64,000 bases of DNA from Geobacillus icigianus (GTDB taxonomy: Bacteria > Bacillota > Bacilli > Bacillales > Anoxybacillaceae): contig NZ_JPYA01000186.1 of assembly GCF_000750005.1 (NCBI RefSeq), positions 62,001 to 126,000 on the forward strand, in the 5' to 3' direction. Positions 41,287-50,085 of the stretch are shown piece after piece. Made by a program: the position numbers and the translations under genes. Within the stretch, counting starts at the first letter, position 1; every line of letters starts with the position of its first letter. The notes below the pieces were generated by a model, which was not told the DNA's origin, did not search any database, and was given only the letters and a program-made list of their open reading frames with translations.

Positions 41287-41889
41287 ATGAAACGCAAACA
41301 ATGGATCGGGGTCATGGCATGGTGCCTAGCGATAGGAGGGAGCAATCTGCTGACATATGTCTGGAGTCACACCCCGTCTCCCGTCGTACATGCGGATGCT
41401 CCGACTCCCTATGCGTCCAAGGAAAATATTCTGAAAATGAATGAATACATGGATGAGTCTGAACAGTATTATCGGCGTCTGTACCATTTCTACCAACAAA
41501 ATGCTCCTGCACCTTTGGCAAAAAATGAAAAAATTCGGGTCGTTTACGAATTTGTCGAAAGCTACTTTCACCGTGACCCGAAGGAACTGCTGAAGTGGAT
41601 CGAGGGAGACAAGGCAATGCAAAAGTGGAAACAACATCCTCGTCTGCAGAATACAAGCAATGACATCAGGCAAATCGTGTGTTACGATCCGGTACAACCA
41701 CTGAAGGAATGCAGTCCGAATCAGGTTGAGGTCACCATTATTCGCAACAAGTTGCCCGAATTTGACCGGTTCAACGACTACGCCGACCGGATGGAACGAT
41801 TTGATACCTATCGGGAGAAGTGGGTTCTCCAACTGAAAAAGAAGGGGAACACCTATAAAGTCATCGACTGGTCGATCCAGGCCAAATAG
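41287..41889 (+). CDS. Secreted hypothetical protein paired with the NlpC/P60 gene
   Basis: 200 residues from ATG 41287 with an AGGGAGGTCAACTCAT site. A signal peptide is clear: basic start MKRKQ, hydrophobic stretch about 6-26, likely cleavage after VHA at residue 36. The mature part is charged and helical (MNEYMDESEQYYRRLYHFYQ, FVESYFHRDPKELLKW) and ends in a beta-rich segment (EKWVLQLKKKGNTYKVIDW) that recalls secreted small lipocalin or cystatin-like folds, without firm match. Function unknown. Its tight spacing to the hydrolase suggests a two-gene unit. Confidence 0.72.
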   Translation: MKRKQWIGVMAWCLAIGGSNLLTYVWSHTPSPVVHADAPTPYASKENILKMNEYMDESEQYYRRLYHFYQQNAPAPLAKNEKIRVVYEFVESYFHRDPKELLKWIEGDKAMQKWKQHPRLQNTSNDIRQIVCYDPVQPLKECSPNQVEVTIIRNKLPEFDRFNDYADRMERFDTYREKWVLQLKKKGNTYKVIDWSIQAK

Positions 41890-41890
41890 A

Positions 41891-42076
41891 CACAGCGACC
41901 GGATGCCGGTGATTTTGTGGCCAGAGGATGAAGATATGGCTCGATCGGGAGAAATACGATCCCGACTTGTTCCAATCGCTGCTTATTCCATTTGACCCTG
42001 GACGGATACGAGCGTACCCAGTACCTAAGATTGTTGGAAGTCCGAAAAATGATTTCCCTGAGTGCATTGAGGGGGT
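41891..42076 (+). pseudogene. SRAP (SOS response-associated peptidase) C-terminal fragment, frameshifted
   Basis: Directly after the secreted gene, one frame reads HSDRMPVILWPEDED and another continues IWLDREKYDPDLFQSLLIPF, then AYPVPKIVGSPKNDFPECIE. These are consecutive conserved pieces of the YedK/HMCES family (RMPVIL, WL, SPKND), split by a frameshift near 41930. The N-terminal catalytic part is absent, so the gene is dead. Confidence 0.75.
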
Positions 42077-42164
42077 GCGTGGCAGTAGCCGCAACCTCCT
42101 GTCTTTTTGTCGAAGACCGATTCTCGTACAAGCCTTTTTCAACATCCGAGGGACGCTTTAATGT

Positions 42165-42540
42165 TAATGCAAAATAGCTAAGAATATATCAAGACGCTTC
42201 ATATATTTTTCAGAAGGCCGGTACTCATCATATTATCCTCGTGCTCAACCCAAAAATCTCTCCAAATTCTCTTTTGTTATATCCATGATACAGTCGAGCC
42301 TTCTTGATCCGCTGGCCTAGTGTATGTTCCGGAAGGTTCTCAAAACAACCAAGGTAAGCGATTGACACCCCCAAAGCTTTAGATCATCTTCTAAGATTAG
42401 GCGGGCTTACTGTTGACTTGTTCTGTTCGGCCAGACGAAGAGAACGGACACTGAGACCGGTTGCAGCAGCAAGATCGACAAGCAACATGTTTTTCGCTAA
42501 ACGAGCACGTCTTATGCACCCACCGGGTGTATCATCTTCT
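42165..42540 (-). pseudogene. XRE-family regulator, broken by a stop and a frameshift
   Basis: On the minus strand the frame TPGGCIRRARLAKNM, VDLAAATGLSVRSLRLAEQN and STVSPPNLRR meets a TGA at 42384-42386. It then continues in frame as SKALGVSIAYLGCFENLPEH, TLGQRIKKARLYHGYNKREF, with a frameshift near 42231, then EYRPSEKYMKRLDIFLAILH and a stop at 42165. The pattern is of a two-helix-turn-helix regulator that has decayed. No credible start codon remains. Confidence 0.7.
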
Positions 42541-42599
42541 GGCAATGCAGGTGACGTTGAAGTTTCCCTGTAAATCGCCAGTTCTAGGTGGTTATCTTC

Positions 42600-42745
42600 A
42601 CGCGTGCCCCTGCGGATTTTTCGGCTCGCGGGAACAGCGGCAGTGTACCTGCACACCGCCGCAAATCCAGCGATACCGCGCCCGTTTGTCAGGGCCGCTG
42701 TTGGATCGGATCGACATCCACCTTGAGGTGCCGGGCGTAACCTTT
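42600..42745 (+). pseudogene. comM (YifB, Mg-chelatase-like AAA ATPase) fragment
   Basis: One frame reads ACPCGFFGSREQRQCTCTPP, QIQRYRARLSGPLLDRIDIH, LEVPGV. These are the contiguous CPCG ... CxCT and SGPLLDRIDIH motifs of ComM/YifB. Only about 48 codons remain, with no start or ATPase P-loop. Its GC is higher than that of the surrounding island, so it may come from a different donor or from the host comM. Confidence 0.75.
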
Positions 42746-42841
42746 GCGCTTTTACCACATTGACCACAATTTTGCCCACTAGCTTATTTTATTTCGTTTG
42801 CTGAAATAAAAGTGTAATGCAATCATGCTCAAAGTCCAACG

Positions 42842-42892
42842 AAAAATGCTGGGAACGGTCGGTTGTTGCCGGCATTTTTCTTTCTTTTTTCG
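42842..42892 (+). terminator. Terminator-like hairpin before tepA
   Basis: AAAAATGCTGG (42842-42852) pairs with CCGGCATTTTT (42869-42879), followed by CTTTCTTTTTT. It may be the former rnjB terminator displaced by the island, or it may insulate tepA from the island. Confidence 0.65.
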
Positions 42893-42933
42893 GCCATACT
42901 AAACGTATGACCGACAAGAAAGGAGACGAAACA

Positions 42934-43674
42934 ATGGAGAAGGAGCGTTATTTCCAAGCGGAAGCCGAGGGCGAACAGCCGGAGACAAAGACCGAGGAAG
43001 CAACCGCCGCCATCACCCAACTCGGGCAGACGAACGTTCCGCAAATGGAACTCGATACGAACATTCATTGCTTGACGATCGTCGGCCAAATTGAAGGCCA
43101 TATTCAGCTGCCGCCGCAAAACAAAGCGACGAAATACGAGCATGTCATTCCGCAGATCGTCGCCATTGAGCAAAATCCGAAAATCGAAGGGCTGCTTGTC
43201 ATTTTGAACACTGTTGGCGGCGATGTCGAAGCCGGGCTCGCCATCGCCGAAATGCTTGCGTCGCTGTCGAAACCGACCGTTTCCATCGTGCTTGGCGGCG
43301 GCCATTCGATCGGCGTGCCGATTGCCGTTTCGTGCGACCATTCGTTCATCACCGAGACGGCGACGATGACGATCCACCCGATCCGTCTGACCGGGCTTGT
43401 GATCGGGGTGCCGCAGACGTTTGAGTATTTGGATAAAATGCAGGAGCGCGTCGTCCGCTTCGTGACGAAACATTCGAAGATCAGTGAGGAAAAGTTTAAA
43501 GAGCTCATGTTTTCCAAAGGCAATTTGACGCGCGACATCGGCACGAACGTCGTCGGACCCGACGCCGTCCGGTACGGGCTGATCGACGAGGTGGGCGGCG
43601 TGTCGCAAGCGATGGCGAAGCTGCGCGAGCTGATTGAGATGAAAAAAAGCGGCGAAGGGAAGATCGTTCAATGA
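42934..43674 (+). CDS. tepA: TepA (YmfB), ClpP-like translocation-enhancing protein
   Basis: 246 residues from ATG 42934 (AAAGGAG 9 bases upstream); in-frame sequence further upstream lies in the hairpin. ClpP/crotonase-type serine-protease fold: [40 protein letters not shown] and [18 protein letters not shown]. subtilis TepA has been linked to protein export; substrates are unclear. It overlaps ylzJ by 4 bases. Confidence 0.93.
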   Translation: MEKERYFQAEAEGEQPETKTEEATAAITQLGQTNVPQMELDTNIHCLTIVGQIEGHIQLPPQNKATKYEHVIPQIVAIEQNPKIEGLLVILNTVGGDVEAGLAIAEMLASLSKPTVSIVLGGGHSIGVPIAVSCDHSFITETATMTIHPIRLTGLVIGVPQTFEYLDKMQERVVRFVTKHSKISEEKFKELMFSKGNLTRDIGTNVVGPDAVRYGLIDEVGGVSQAMAKLRELIEMKKSGEGKIVQ

Positions 43675-43895
43675 TTTTGTATACGATGATGCCCGAGTAT
43701 TTAGTGTTCCCCACCGACAGGGCGGCGTACGAAAAGCAGAAATTGGTGTATTATGACGGCATCCCGTTTCTTGTGCAAGCCACGGAAACCGGCGAGTATG
43801 AAATCGTGCAAAATTTAAGCACCAATCCTTACCACTTTTTAGAGGCGAAATACGCCCCGGGGGCCCGGTTTCCCGCTTCAGCGGCAACATCGTAA
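43671..43895 (+). CDS. ylzJ: YlzJ-like protein
   Basis: 74 residues, starting within the tepA stop. [36 protein letters not shown] and [13 protein letters not shown] match the short YlzJ family found at this place in Bacilli. Function unknown; translation is probably coupled to tepA. Confidence 0.9.
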   Translation: MILYTMMPEYLVFPTDRAAYEKQKLVYYDGIPFLVQATETGEYEIVQNLSTNPYHFLEAKYAPGARFPASAATS

Positions 43896-43914
43896 TGAAT
43901 TGTTTCGCCATTCA

Positions 43915-43966
43915 TGGTATAATAGTAGACAAACAGAAAAAGCAGCCATTGTTGGCTGCTTTTTTC
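43915..43966 (+). promoter_or_regulatory. Promoter and adjacent terminator-like hairpin before spoIIIE
   Basis: An extended consensus -10, TGGTATAAT (43915-43923), is followed at once by AAAAAGCAGCC ATTGTT GGCTGCTTTTTT (43938-43965), a perfect rho-independent-type hairpin. The stem would begin within about 10 nt of the transcript start. The hairpin may equally end tepA-ylzJ transcription and serve as the 5' end of the spoIIIE message. Confidence 0.6.
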
Positions 43967-44004
43967 CGGCTTTGCCACTGAAAAGATGTTGGAGTGAACG
44001 ACAC

Positions 44005-46317
44005 ATGGCGAAACGAAAGCGACGAAAAAAAGGAAAACGGCCAAAAGGGCAGTCATGGGTGGACACTGTTCGCTTTGAATTGATCGGCCTTAGCTTGCTC
44101 GCTGTGGCCGTGGTGGCGATAGCCCGCCTTGGGCTCGTTGGGGAAACGCTCGTGCTCATCAGCCGCTTTTTTTTCGGCGAATGGTACATGCTATTGTTGA
44201 TCGGCCTTTTGGCGTTATCAGCGGCGCTTATCTGGCAGCGGCAGTGGCCGTCATGGACGAGCCGCCCGTTTGTCGGCGTGGCGGTCATCGCGGCGGCGCT
44301 CCTGCTTTTAAGCCATGACAGGCTGTTTGCGCTGATGTCGCGCCGCGGACAGTGGGATCCGAGCGTCATGCGGACGACGTGGGCTTTGTTTTGGAATGAA
44401 GCGAGCGGCAAGACGGCCGATGCCGATTTAGGCGGGGGGATGGTAGGCGCTCTGCTGTTTGCCGCCAGTTATCAGCTGTTTGATTCAACTGGGACGAAAT
44501 GGATTTGTTTCCTCTTGTTTCTCATCGGTTTGATCATTCTTACCGGAAAGCCGCTGCGTGACACAGCCGGCCGATGGATCGAGCTTGCCGCATCGGTTGT
44601 TCGTCAAGAATGGCGGGCGTTTCTTGAGGATGTGAAGCAATGGCGGACGGGAAGGAAGGGCAAAGCGAACCGCAGCCAAAGCCGGCGGACGCGGCGCGCG
44701 GCCCGGCCTGAGGAGGAGCCGGCGGACGCGGCGGAGCTGGAAGAGGAAATGCTGTCTCCGCCCCCGATCATCTCCGATTTTGCCGCTGTCCGTTCGGCGG
44801 CTGAGCCGGAAGAGGAGAGCGAACGGGCGGAAGATGATGGGGACAGAGGGAAGCCGACGCCGCCGTTGGCTTTTTCCGCCCATGAAAATACGAACTACGA
44901 CTTGCCGCCGCTCGATTTGCTCCGCTTGCCGAAACCGGCCGGGCAGTCGGCCGACCATGCCAACATTTACGCCAACGCCCGCAAACTGGAGAAAACGTTC
45001 CAAAGCTTTGGCGTCAAGGCGAAAGTGACGCAAGTGCATCTCGGCCCGGCGGTGACGAAGTACGAAGTGTATCCGGACGTCGGGGTGAAAGTGAGCAAAA
45101 TCGTCAGCTTAAGCGACGATTTGGCGCTCGCGTTGGCGGCGAAAGACATCCGCATCGAGGCGCCGATTCCCGGCAAATCGGCGATCGGCATTGAAGTGCC
45201 GAACGAAGAAATCGCGACCGTCTCGCTGCGCGAGGTGCTGGAAGCCGTTGAGCATACCAAGGCGGAAGCGAAGCTTTTAATTCCGCTTGGCCGTGACATC
45301 TCCGGAGAAGTCGTGGCGGCGGAACTAAACAAAATGCCGCATTTATTAATCGCCGGCGCGACCGGCAGCGGCAAGAGCGTCTGCATCAACGGCATCATCG
45401 TCAGCCTGCTTATGCGCACGAAGCCACATGAAGTCAAGCTGATGATGATCGACCCGAAAATGGTCGAGCTGAGCGTGTATAACGGCATTCCTCATTTGCT
45501 GACGCCGGTCGTCACCGATGCGAAAAAAGCGGCCCAAGCGCTGAAAAAGGTCGTCCAAGAAATGGAGCGCCGCTACGAGCTGTTCTCCCACACCGGCACG
45601 CGCAACATTGAAGGGTATAACGAACAGATCCGCCAGCAGAACGAAACGGTGCCGGAACAGCAACCGCTCTTGCCGTACATCGTCGTGATCATCGACGAGC
45701 TAGCGGATTTAATGATGGTGGCGTCATCGGATGTAGAAGAAGCCATCACCCGCTTGGCGCAAATGGCACGGGCGGCCGGCATCCACTTGATTATCGCCAC
45801 CCAGCGGCCATCGGTTGATGTCATCACCGGCGTCATTAAGGCGAACATCCCGTCGCGCATCGCCTTTAGCGTCTCATCGCAAATCGATTCGCGCACGATT
45901 TTGGACATGGGCGGAGCGGAAAAGCTGCTCGGGCGCGGCGACATGCTGTTTTTGCCGATGGGAGCTTCCAAACCGGTGCGCGTGCAAGGGGCGTTCGTTT
46001 CCGATCAAGAGGTCGAAGACGTTGTTCAGTACGTCATCGGCCAGCAGCGAGCGCAATACTATGAAGAAATGATGGTCGAGGACGGCGAGCCATCGGCCGG
46101 CGACCTTGATGACGACTTGTACGACGAGGCCGTCCGCTTGGTGGTCGAAATGCAGAGCGCGTCCGTTTCGATGCTGCAGCGCCGCTTCCGCATCGGCTAC
46201 AACCGCGCCGCCCGCTTGATCGACGCCATGGAAGAGCGCGGCGTCGTCGGGCCGTATGAAGGAAGCAAACCGCGCGCGGTGCTGTGGTCGAAAGAGGACA
46301 TCAAAAAGACATCCTAA
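44005..46317 (+). CDS. spoIIIE: SpoIIIE/FtsK DNA translocase
   Basis: 770 residues from ATG 44005 (ATGTTGGAGTGAACGACAC site). A basic start [15 protein letters not shown] and about four membrane helices (about 28-190) are followed by an acidic linker and the motor: alpha/beta domains with Walker [10 protein letters not shown], Walker [14 protein letters not shown], and [22 protein letters not shown]-terminal gamma winged-helix domain ([20 protein letters not shown]) ends the protein. It pumps the chromosome into the forespore and clears DNA from septa. Confidence 0.96.
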   Translation: MAKRKRRKKGKRPKGQSWVDTVRFELIGLSLLAVAVVAIARLGLVGETLVLISRFFFGEWYMLLLIGLLALSAALIWQRQWPSWTSRPFVGVAVIAAALLLLSHDRLFALMSRRGQWDPSVMRTTWALFWNEASGKTADADLGGGMVGALLFAASYQLFDSTGTKWICFLLFLIGLIILTGKPLRDTAGRWIELAASVVRQEWRAFLEDVKQWRTGRKGKANRSQSRRTRRAARPEEEPADAAELEEEMLSPPPIISDFAAVRSAAEPEEESERAEDDGDRGKPTPPLAFSAHENTNYDLPPLDLLRLPKPAGQSADHANIYANARKLEKTFQSFGVKAKVTQVHLGPAVTKYEVYPDVGVKVSKIVSLSDDLALALAAKDIRIEAPIPGKSAIGIEVPNEEIATVSLREVLEAVEHTKAEAKLLIPLGRDISGEVVAAELNKMPHLLIAGATGSGKSVCINGIIVSLLMRTKPHEVKLMMIDPKMVELSVYNGIPHLLTPVVTDAKKAAQALKKVVQEMERRYELFSHTGTRNIEGYNEQIRQQNETVPEQQPLLPYIVVIIDELADLMMVASSDVEEAITRLAQMARAAGIHLIIATQRPSVDVITGVIKANIPSRIAFSVSSQIDSRTILDMGGAEKLLGRGDMLFLPMGASKPVRVQGAFVSDQEVEDVVQYVIGQQRAQYYEEMMVEDGEPSAGDLDDDLYDEAVRLVVEMQSASVSMLQRRFRIGYNRAARLIDAMEERGVVGPYEGSKPRAVLWSKEDIKKTS

Positions 46318-46322
46318 ACCGA

Positions 46323-46357
46323 ATAAGGCGGGCAAAAATCAGCGCCGCCCGCCTTAT
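46323..46357 (+). terminator. Stem-loop after spoIIIE
   Basis: ATAAGGCGGGC (46323-46333) pairs perfectly with GCCCGCCTTAT (46347-46357) but no T run follows; probably a transcript-end structure or weak terminator. Confidence 0.5.
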
Positions 46358-46423
46358 GATGCATCTTATTGGAAGCGTTATCAAACCTGTTTCTTTTTCT
46401 TCGACAAAATTTGATATCGCCTA

Positions 46424-46452
46424 TTTATTTGCCCAAGAAAACGTGATATAGT
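46424..46452 (+). promoter_or_regulatory. Promoter before ymfC
   Basis: TGATATAGT (46444-46452) is an extended -10; TTTATT at 46424-46429 lies 17 bases upstream of its TATAGT. About 69 bases before the ymfC start. Confidence 0.5.
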
Positions 46453-46520
46453 ATTTTCGAAAAGGTTATATGTCTAATGTCAGAGGTCTGATCTTTAGCG
46501 GAAACGTGGAGGACATTGTC

Positions 46521-47252
46521 ATGTCAATCAAAGCAGACAGCCGCCATCTGTATTTGCAAGTGATCGATCGCTTAAAACGGGATATCGAAACAGGCGTGTA
46601 CAAAGAAAAGCAAAAACTGCCGTCTGAGTTTGAACTGGCCAAGCAGCTCGGAGTCAGCCGGGCGACGCTGCGCGAGGCGCTTCGGGTGCTCGAAGAAGAA
46701 AACGTCATCATTCGCCGCCATGGCGTCGGAACGTTTGTCAATGCTCGTCCGCTGTTTACGTCCGGCATCGAGCAGCTCTCAAGCGTGACCGATATGATCC
46801 GCCAAGCCGGACGCAAACCGGGGACGATTTTTTTATCCTCTTCGATTCAGCATCCGACCGAGGACGACATGCGCCGCTTTCAATGCGGGCCGGACGAGGG
46901 GTTATTGCTGATCGAGCGGGTGCGTACGGCCGATGGCGAACCGGTCGTTTACTGCATCGACAAAATTCTGTGCAAATATTTGCCAAGGGGCATTTCGTAT
47001 GAGCAGGAATCGCTGTTTGAAAGCCTGCACAACCAAGCGCACCGCGACATCGCCTATGCGGTCGCGCGCATCGAGCCGCTCGGCTATCACGAAAAAGTGT
47101 CGCCGATTTTGCAATGCGATCCGGAAACGGCTTTGCTTGTTTTGAAACAAATGCATTTCGATAAAAACGACGAAGCCATCTTTTATTCGATCAACTATTT
47201 TCGCTCCGACAAATTCAGCTTCCATGTCATGCGGAAGCGGTTTGGCTTTTAA
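46521..47252 (+). CDS. ymfC: GntR/HutC-family transcriptional regulator (YmfC)
   Basis: 243 residues from ATG 46521 after GTGGAGGAC. N-terminal winged helix ([40 protein letters not shown]) and a C-terminal UTRA ligand-binding domain. In this genome it lies 82 bases before a nucleoside ABC transporter operon, so it may regulate that operon (inference from context). In B. subtilis the next gene is the MFS exporter ymfD instead. Confidence 0.92.
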   Translation: MSIKADSRHLYLQVIDRLKRDIETGVYKEKQKLPSEFELAKQLGVSRATLREALRVLEEENVIIRRHGVGTFVNARPLFTSGIEQLSSVTDMIRQAGRKPGTIFLSSSIQHPTEDDMRRFQCGPDEGLLLIERVRTADGEPVVYCIDKILCKYLPRGISYEQESLFESLHNQAHRDIAYAVARIEPLGYHEKVSPILQCDPETALLVLKQMHFDKNDEAIFYSINYFRSDKFSFHVMRKRFGF

Positions 47253-47334
47253 GGAGGTGAAAACGGGTACATAGAAGCAGAAAGGCAGTTCCATACTAAG
47301 TGAAGAAACCAATTTTTATGTAGGGGGTAAATGG

Positions 47335-48429
47335 ATGATGAAAAAGCGGCTTGGTTTTCTAGTGTCAACGTTGTTTGCCGCCAGCACGATGCTCGCCGCC
47401 TGTGGCGGTCAAGGGGGAAATAATGCCGGGGGCAACGGAAAAGATACGTTCAGCGTCGCCATGGTCACCGACGTTGGCGGGATCGACGACAAATCGTTCA
47501 ACCAGTCGGCTTGGGAAGGATTGCAAAAATTCGGCAAAGACAATGGGCTTGAAAAAGGCCGCGGCGGCTATGACTACTTGCAGTCATCGAGCGATTCCGA
47601 CTACGCCACGAACTTAAACAAACTCGTGCGCAGCGATTTTGATTTGATTTACGGCATCGGCTACTTGATGGGCGACGCGGTGAAAGAAGTCGCCAAGCAA
47701 AACCCGAAAAACCATTTCGCCATCGTCGACACGGTGGTGAACGAGCCGAACGTCGCCAGCATCACGTTCAAAGAACATGAAGGTTCGTTCCTCGTCGGCG
47801 TGGTCGCCGGGTTGATGACGAAAACAAACAAAATCGGGTTTGTGGGCGGCATGGAAATTCCGCTGATCGAGAAATTTGAAAGCGGGTTCCGCGCCGGCGT
47901 CAAAGCCGTCAACCCGAAAGCGAAGGTGGAAGTGCAATACGCCGGGGGGTTCGACCAAGCGGACAAAGGGAAAGCGATCGCCTCGAGCATGTACGCGTCT
48001 GGCATCGATATCATCTACCATGCCTCTGGAGCGACCGGAAACGGCGTCTTCTCAGAAGCGAAAGACTTGAAGAAAAAAGATCCGAACCGTAAAATTTGGG
48101 TCATCGGCGTCGACAAAGACCAAGCGCCGGAAGGGGAAGTGAAAGTGGGCGACAAAACGTACAACGTCACGCTCACTTCGATGGTAAAACGCGTCGATGT
48201 GGCGGTGTATGACTTGGCGAAACAGGCGAAAGCCGGAAACTTCCCGGGCGGCAAAACGATCGAGTACGGATTGCCCGAAAACGGAATTCGCGTCGCTACG
48301 ACTGGCGGCAACGTTCCGGAAAACGTTTTGAAAGCTGTTGATGAGTGGAAACAAAAAATAATTAAAGGTGAAGTGAAAGTCCCGACCAACCGGAAAGAGT
48401 ATGAACAATTCGCTGCGACGATCAAGTGA
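47335..48429 (+). CDS. nupN: BMP-family substrate-binding lipoprotein of a nucleoside ABC transporter
   Basis: 364 residues. A lipoprotein signal with lipobox LAAC places the lipidated Cys at residue 23; a Gly/Asn-rich linker follows. The BMP (PnrA-like) domain has [40 protein letters not shown] and [15 protein letters not shown]. Such proteins bind purine nucleosides. The operon order and similarity to B. subtilis YufN/NupN support guanosine-type nucleoside uptake. A terminator after it would leave the permease genes at lower level. Confidence 0.9.
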   Translation: MMKKRLGFLVSTLFAASTMLAACGGQGGNNAGGNGKDTFSVAMVTDVGGIDDKSFNQSAWEGLQKFGKDNGLEKGRGGYDYLQSSSDSDYATNLNKLVRSDFDLIYGIGYLMGDAVKEVAKQNPKNHFAIVDTVVNEPNVASITFKEHEGSFLVGVVAGLMTKTNKIGFVGGMEIPLIEKFESGFRAGVKAVNPKAKVEVQYAGGFDQADKGKAIASSMYASGIDIIYHASGATGNGVFSEAKDLKKKDPNRKIWVIGVDKDQAPEGEVKVGDKTYNVTLTSMVKRVDVAVYDLAKQAKAGNFPGGKTIEYGLPENGIRVATTGGNVPENVLKAVDEWKQKIIKGEVKVPTNRKEYEQFAATIK

Positions 48430-48444
48430 CGAACAACGGTAAAG

Positions 48445-48472
48445 AAGGCTAGTGCGTGCGCTAGCCTTTTTC
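48445..48472 (+). terminator. Terminator after nupN
   Basis: AAGGCTAG (48445-48452) pairs with CTAGCCTT (48461-48468), followed by TTTT. Probably a partial terminator that sets the usual excess of binding protein over permease. Confidence 0.8.
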
Positions 48473-48555
48473 AAAATCATGAAATGAAGGGCGGCCGTTC
48501 CGCTGCCGCCTCTCATTTTGTGATTTTGACCTTGCCGAAATGGGGAGTGAAGCGT

Positions 48556-50085
48556 TTGGAATACGTGATTGAAATGCTCAACATCCGCAAAGTGTTTGGC
48601 GCGTTTGTCGCCAACGACAACATTACGCTGCAAGTGAAAAAAGGGGAGATCCACGCCCTCCTTGGCGAAAACGGGGCCGGCAAGTCGACGCTCATGAACG
48701 TGCTGTTTGGCCTTTATCAGCCCGATGGCGGCGAAATCCGCGTCAAAGGGAAGCCGGTGCGCATCACCGACCCGAACGTCGCCAACGATCTCGGTATCGG
48801 CATGGTGCATCAACATTTTATGTTGGTCGATACGTTCACCGTCACCGAAAACATTATTTTAGGCAGCGAGCCGACGCGGGCGGGAACGATCGATATCAAG
48901 CGGGCCGAGCAGGAGGTGCGCGAGCTGTCGGAACGATACGGGCTTGCTGTTGATCCGACGGCGAAAGTCGCTGACATTTCGGTCGGCATGCAGCAGCGCG
49001 TGGAAATTTTAAAGACGCTCTATCGGGGCGCCGACATTTTGATTTTTGACGAACCGACAGCGGTGTTGACGCCGCAGGAAATTCGCGAGCTGATGGACAT
49101 TATGCGCACCCTTGTCCGCGAGGGGAAATCGATTATTTTGATCACCCATAAGCTCAAGGAAATTATGGAAGTGTGCGACCGCGTCACCATCATCCGCCGC
49201 GGCAAAGGGATTGCGACGCTCAATGTAGCGGAGACGAACCCGAACGAACTGGCGGCGCTCATGGTCGGCCGCGAGGTGCAATTCACGACGGAAAAACGGC
49301 CGGCCGAACCGGGAACGCCGGTGCTTGAAATTGAAGGGTTGGTCGTCAAAGACGCCCGCGGGCTCGCCGCGGTCAATGGGTTGAATTTGACGGTGCACGG
49401 CGGTGAAATCGTCGGCATTGCCGGAGTCGACGGCAATGGGCAGACCGAGCTGATCGAAGCGATAACCGGCTTGATCAAAGCAGAATCCGGGACGATTCGG
49501 CTCAACGGCCGAGACATTACGAACTTGCCGCCGCGCCAAATCATCGAAGCCGGCGTCGGCCATATTCCGCAAGACCGGCATAAGCATGGGCTGGTGCTCG
49601 ATTTTCCGATCGGCGAGAACATGGTGCTGCAGACGTATTACAAGCCGCCATACTCCAAGCGGGGCTTGTTGAACTTCACGGCGATTTATGAAAAAGCGCG
49701 CCAGCTCATCCGCGAGTTTGACGTGCGCACGCCGGATGAGTATACGAAAGCAAGGGCGTTGTCGGGTGGCAACCAGCAAAAAGCGATCATCGGCCGCGAA
49801 GTCGACCGCGATCCGGACTTGTTGATCGCCGCCCAGCCGACGAGGGGGCTTGACGTCGGAGCGATCGAGTTTATTCATAAACGGCTCATCGAACAGCGCG
49901 ACCGCGGGAAAGCGGTGCTGCTCGTTTCGTTTGAGCTCGATGAAGTCATGAACGTCAGCGATCGGATCGCCGTCATTTACGAAGGAAAAATCGTCGCCAT
50001 CGTCGATCCGAAAGCGACGACGGAGCAAGAGCTTGGGCTGTTGATGGCCGGAAGCAAACGGAAGGAAGCGGGTGTGTCGTCATGA
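48556..50085 (+). CDS. nupO: Nucleoside ABC transporter, ATP-binding protein
   Basis: 509 residues from TTG 48556 (GGGGAGTGA upstream), giving MEYVIEMLNIRKVFG as in the family. Two fused ABC domains. The first has Walker A GENGAGKST, signature SVGMQQR and Walker B LIFDEPTA. The second has the degenerate Walker A GVDGNGQTE lacking the Lys, with SGGNQQK and AQPTRGLDVGA, usual for this sugar/nucleoside importer class. It overlaps nupP by 4 bases. Confidence 0.93.
   Translation: MEYVIEMLNIRKVFGAFVANDNITLQVKKGEIHALLGENGAGKSTLMNVLFGLYQPDGGEIRVKGKPVRITDPNVANDLGIGMVHQHFMLVDTFTVTENIILGSEPTRAGTIDIKRAEQEVRELSERYGLAVDPTAKVADISVGMQQRVEILKTLYRGADILIFDEPTAVLTPQEIRELMDIMRTLVREGKSIILITHKLKEIMEVCDRVTIIRRGKGIATLNVAETNPNELAALMVGREVQFTTEKRPAEPGTPVLEIEGLVVKDARGLAAVNGLNLTVHGGEIVGIAGVDGNGQTELIEAITGLIKAESGTIRLNGRDITNLPPRQIIEAGVGHIPQDRHKHGLVLDFPIGENMVLQTYYKPPYSKRGLLNFTAIYEKARQLIREFDVRTPDEYTKARALSGGNQQKAIIGREVDRDPDLLIAAQPTRGLDVGAIEFIHKRLIEQRDRGKAVLLVSFELDEVMNVSDRIAVIYEGKIVAIVDPKATTEQELGLLMAGSKRKEAGVSS

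Larger units (their letters stand above)
40060..42830. mobile_element. Decayed accessory island between rnjB and tepA
   Basis: The B. subtilis order rnjB-tepA is interrupted here by about 2.8 kb of lower-GC sequence with fragments of unrelated genes on both strands: integrase tail, IS256-type transposase start, SRAP, XRE regulator and comM pieces, around two intact genes. An integrase remnant at the left edge suggests that an integrated element entered here and was mostly deleted. No clear flanking direct repeat (att) could be fixed by eye. Confidence 0.7.

Noticed and set aside
42384..42779. 131-codon minus-strand gene
   Set aside because: Only its last part is a regulator; the first part is the antisense of the comM fragment, so it is a chance fusion.
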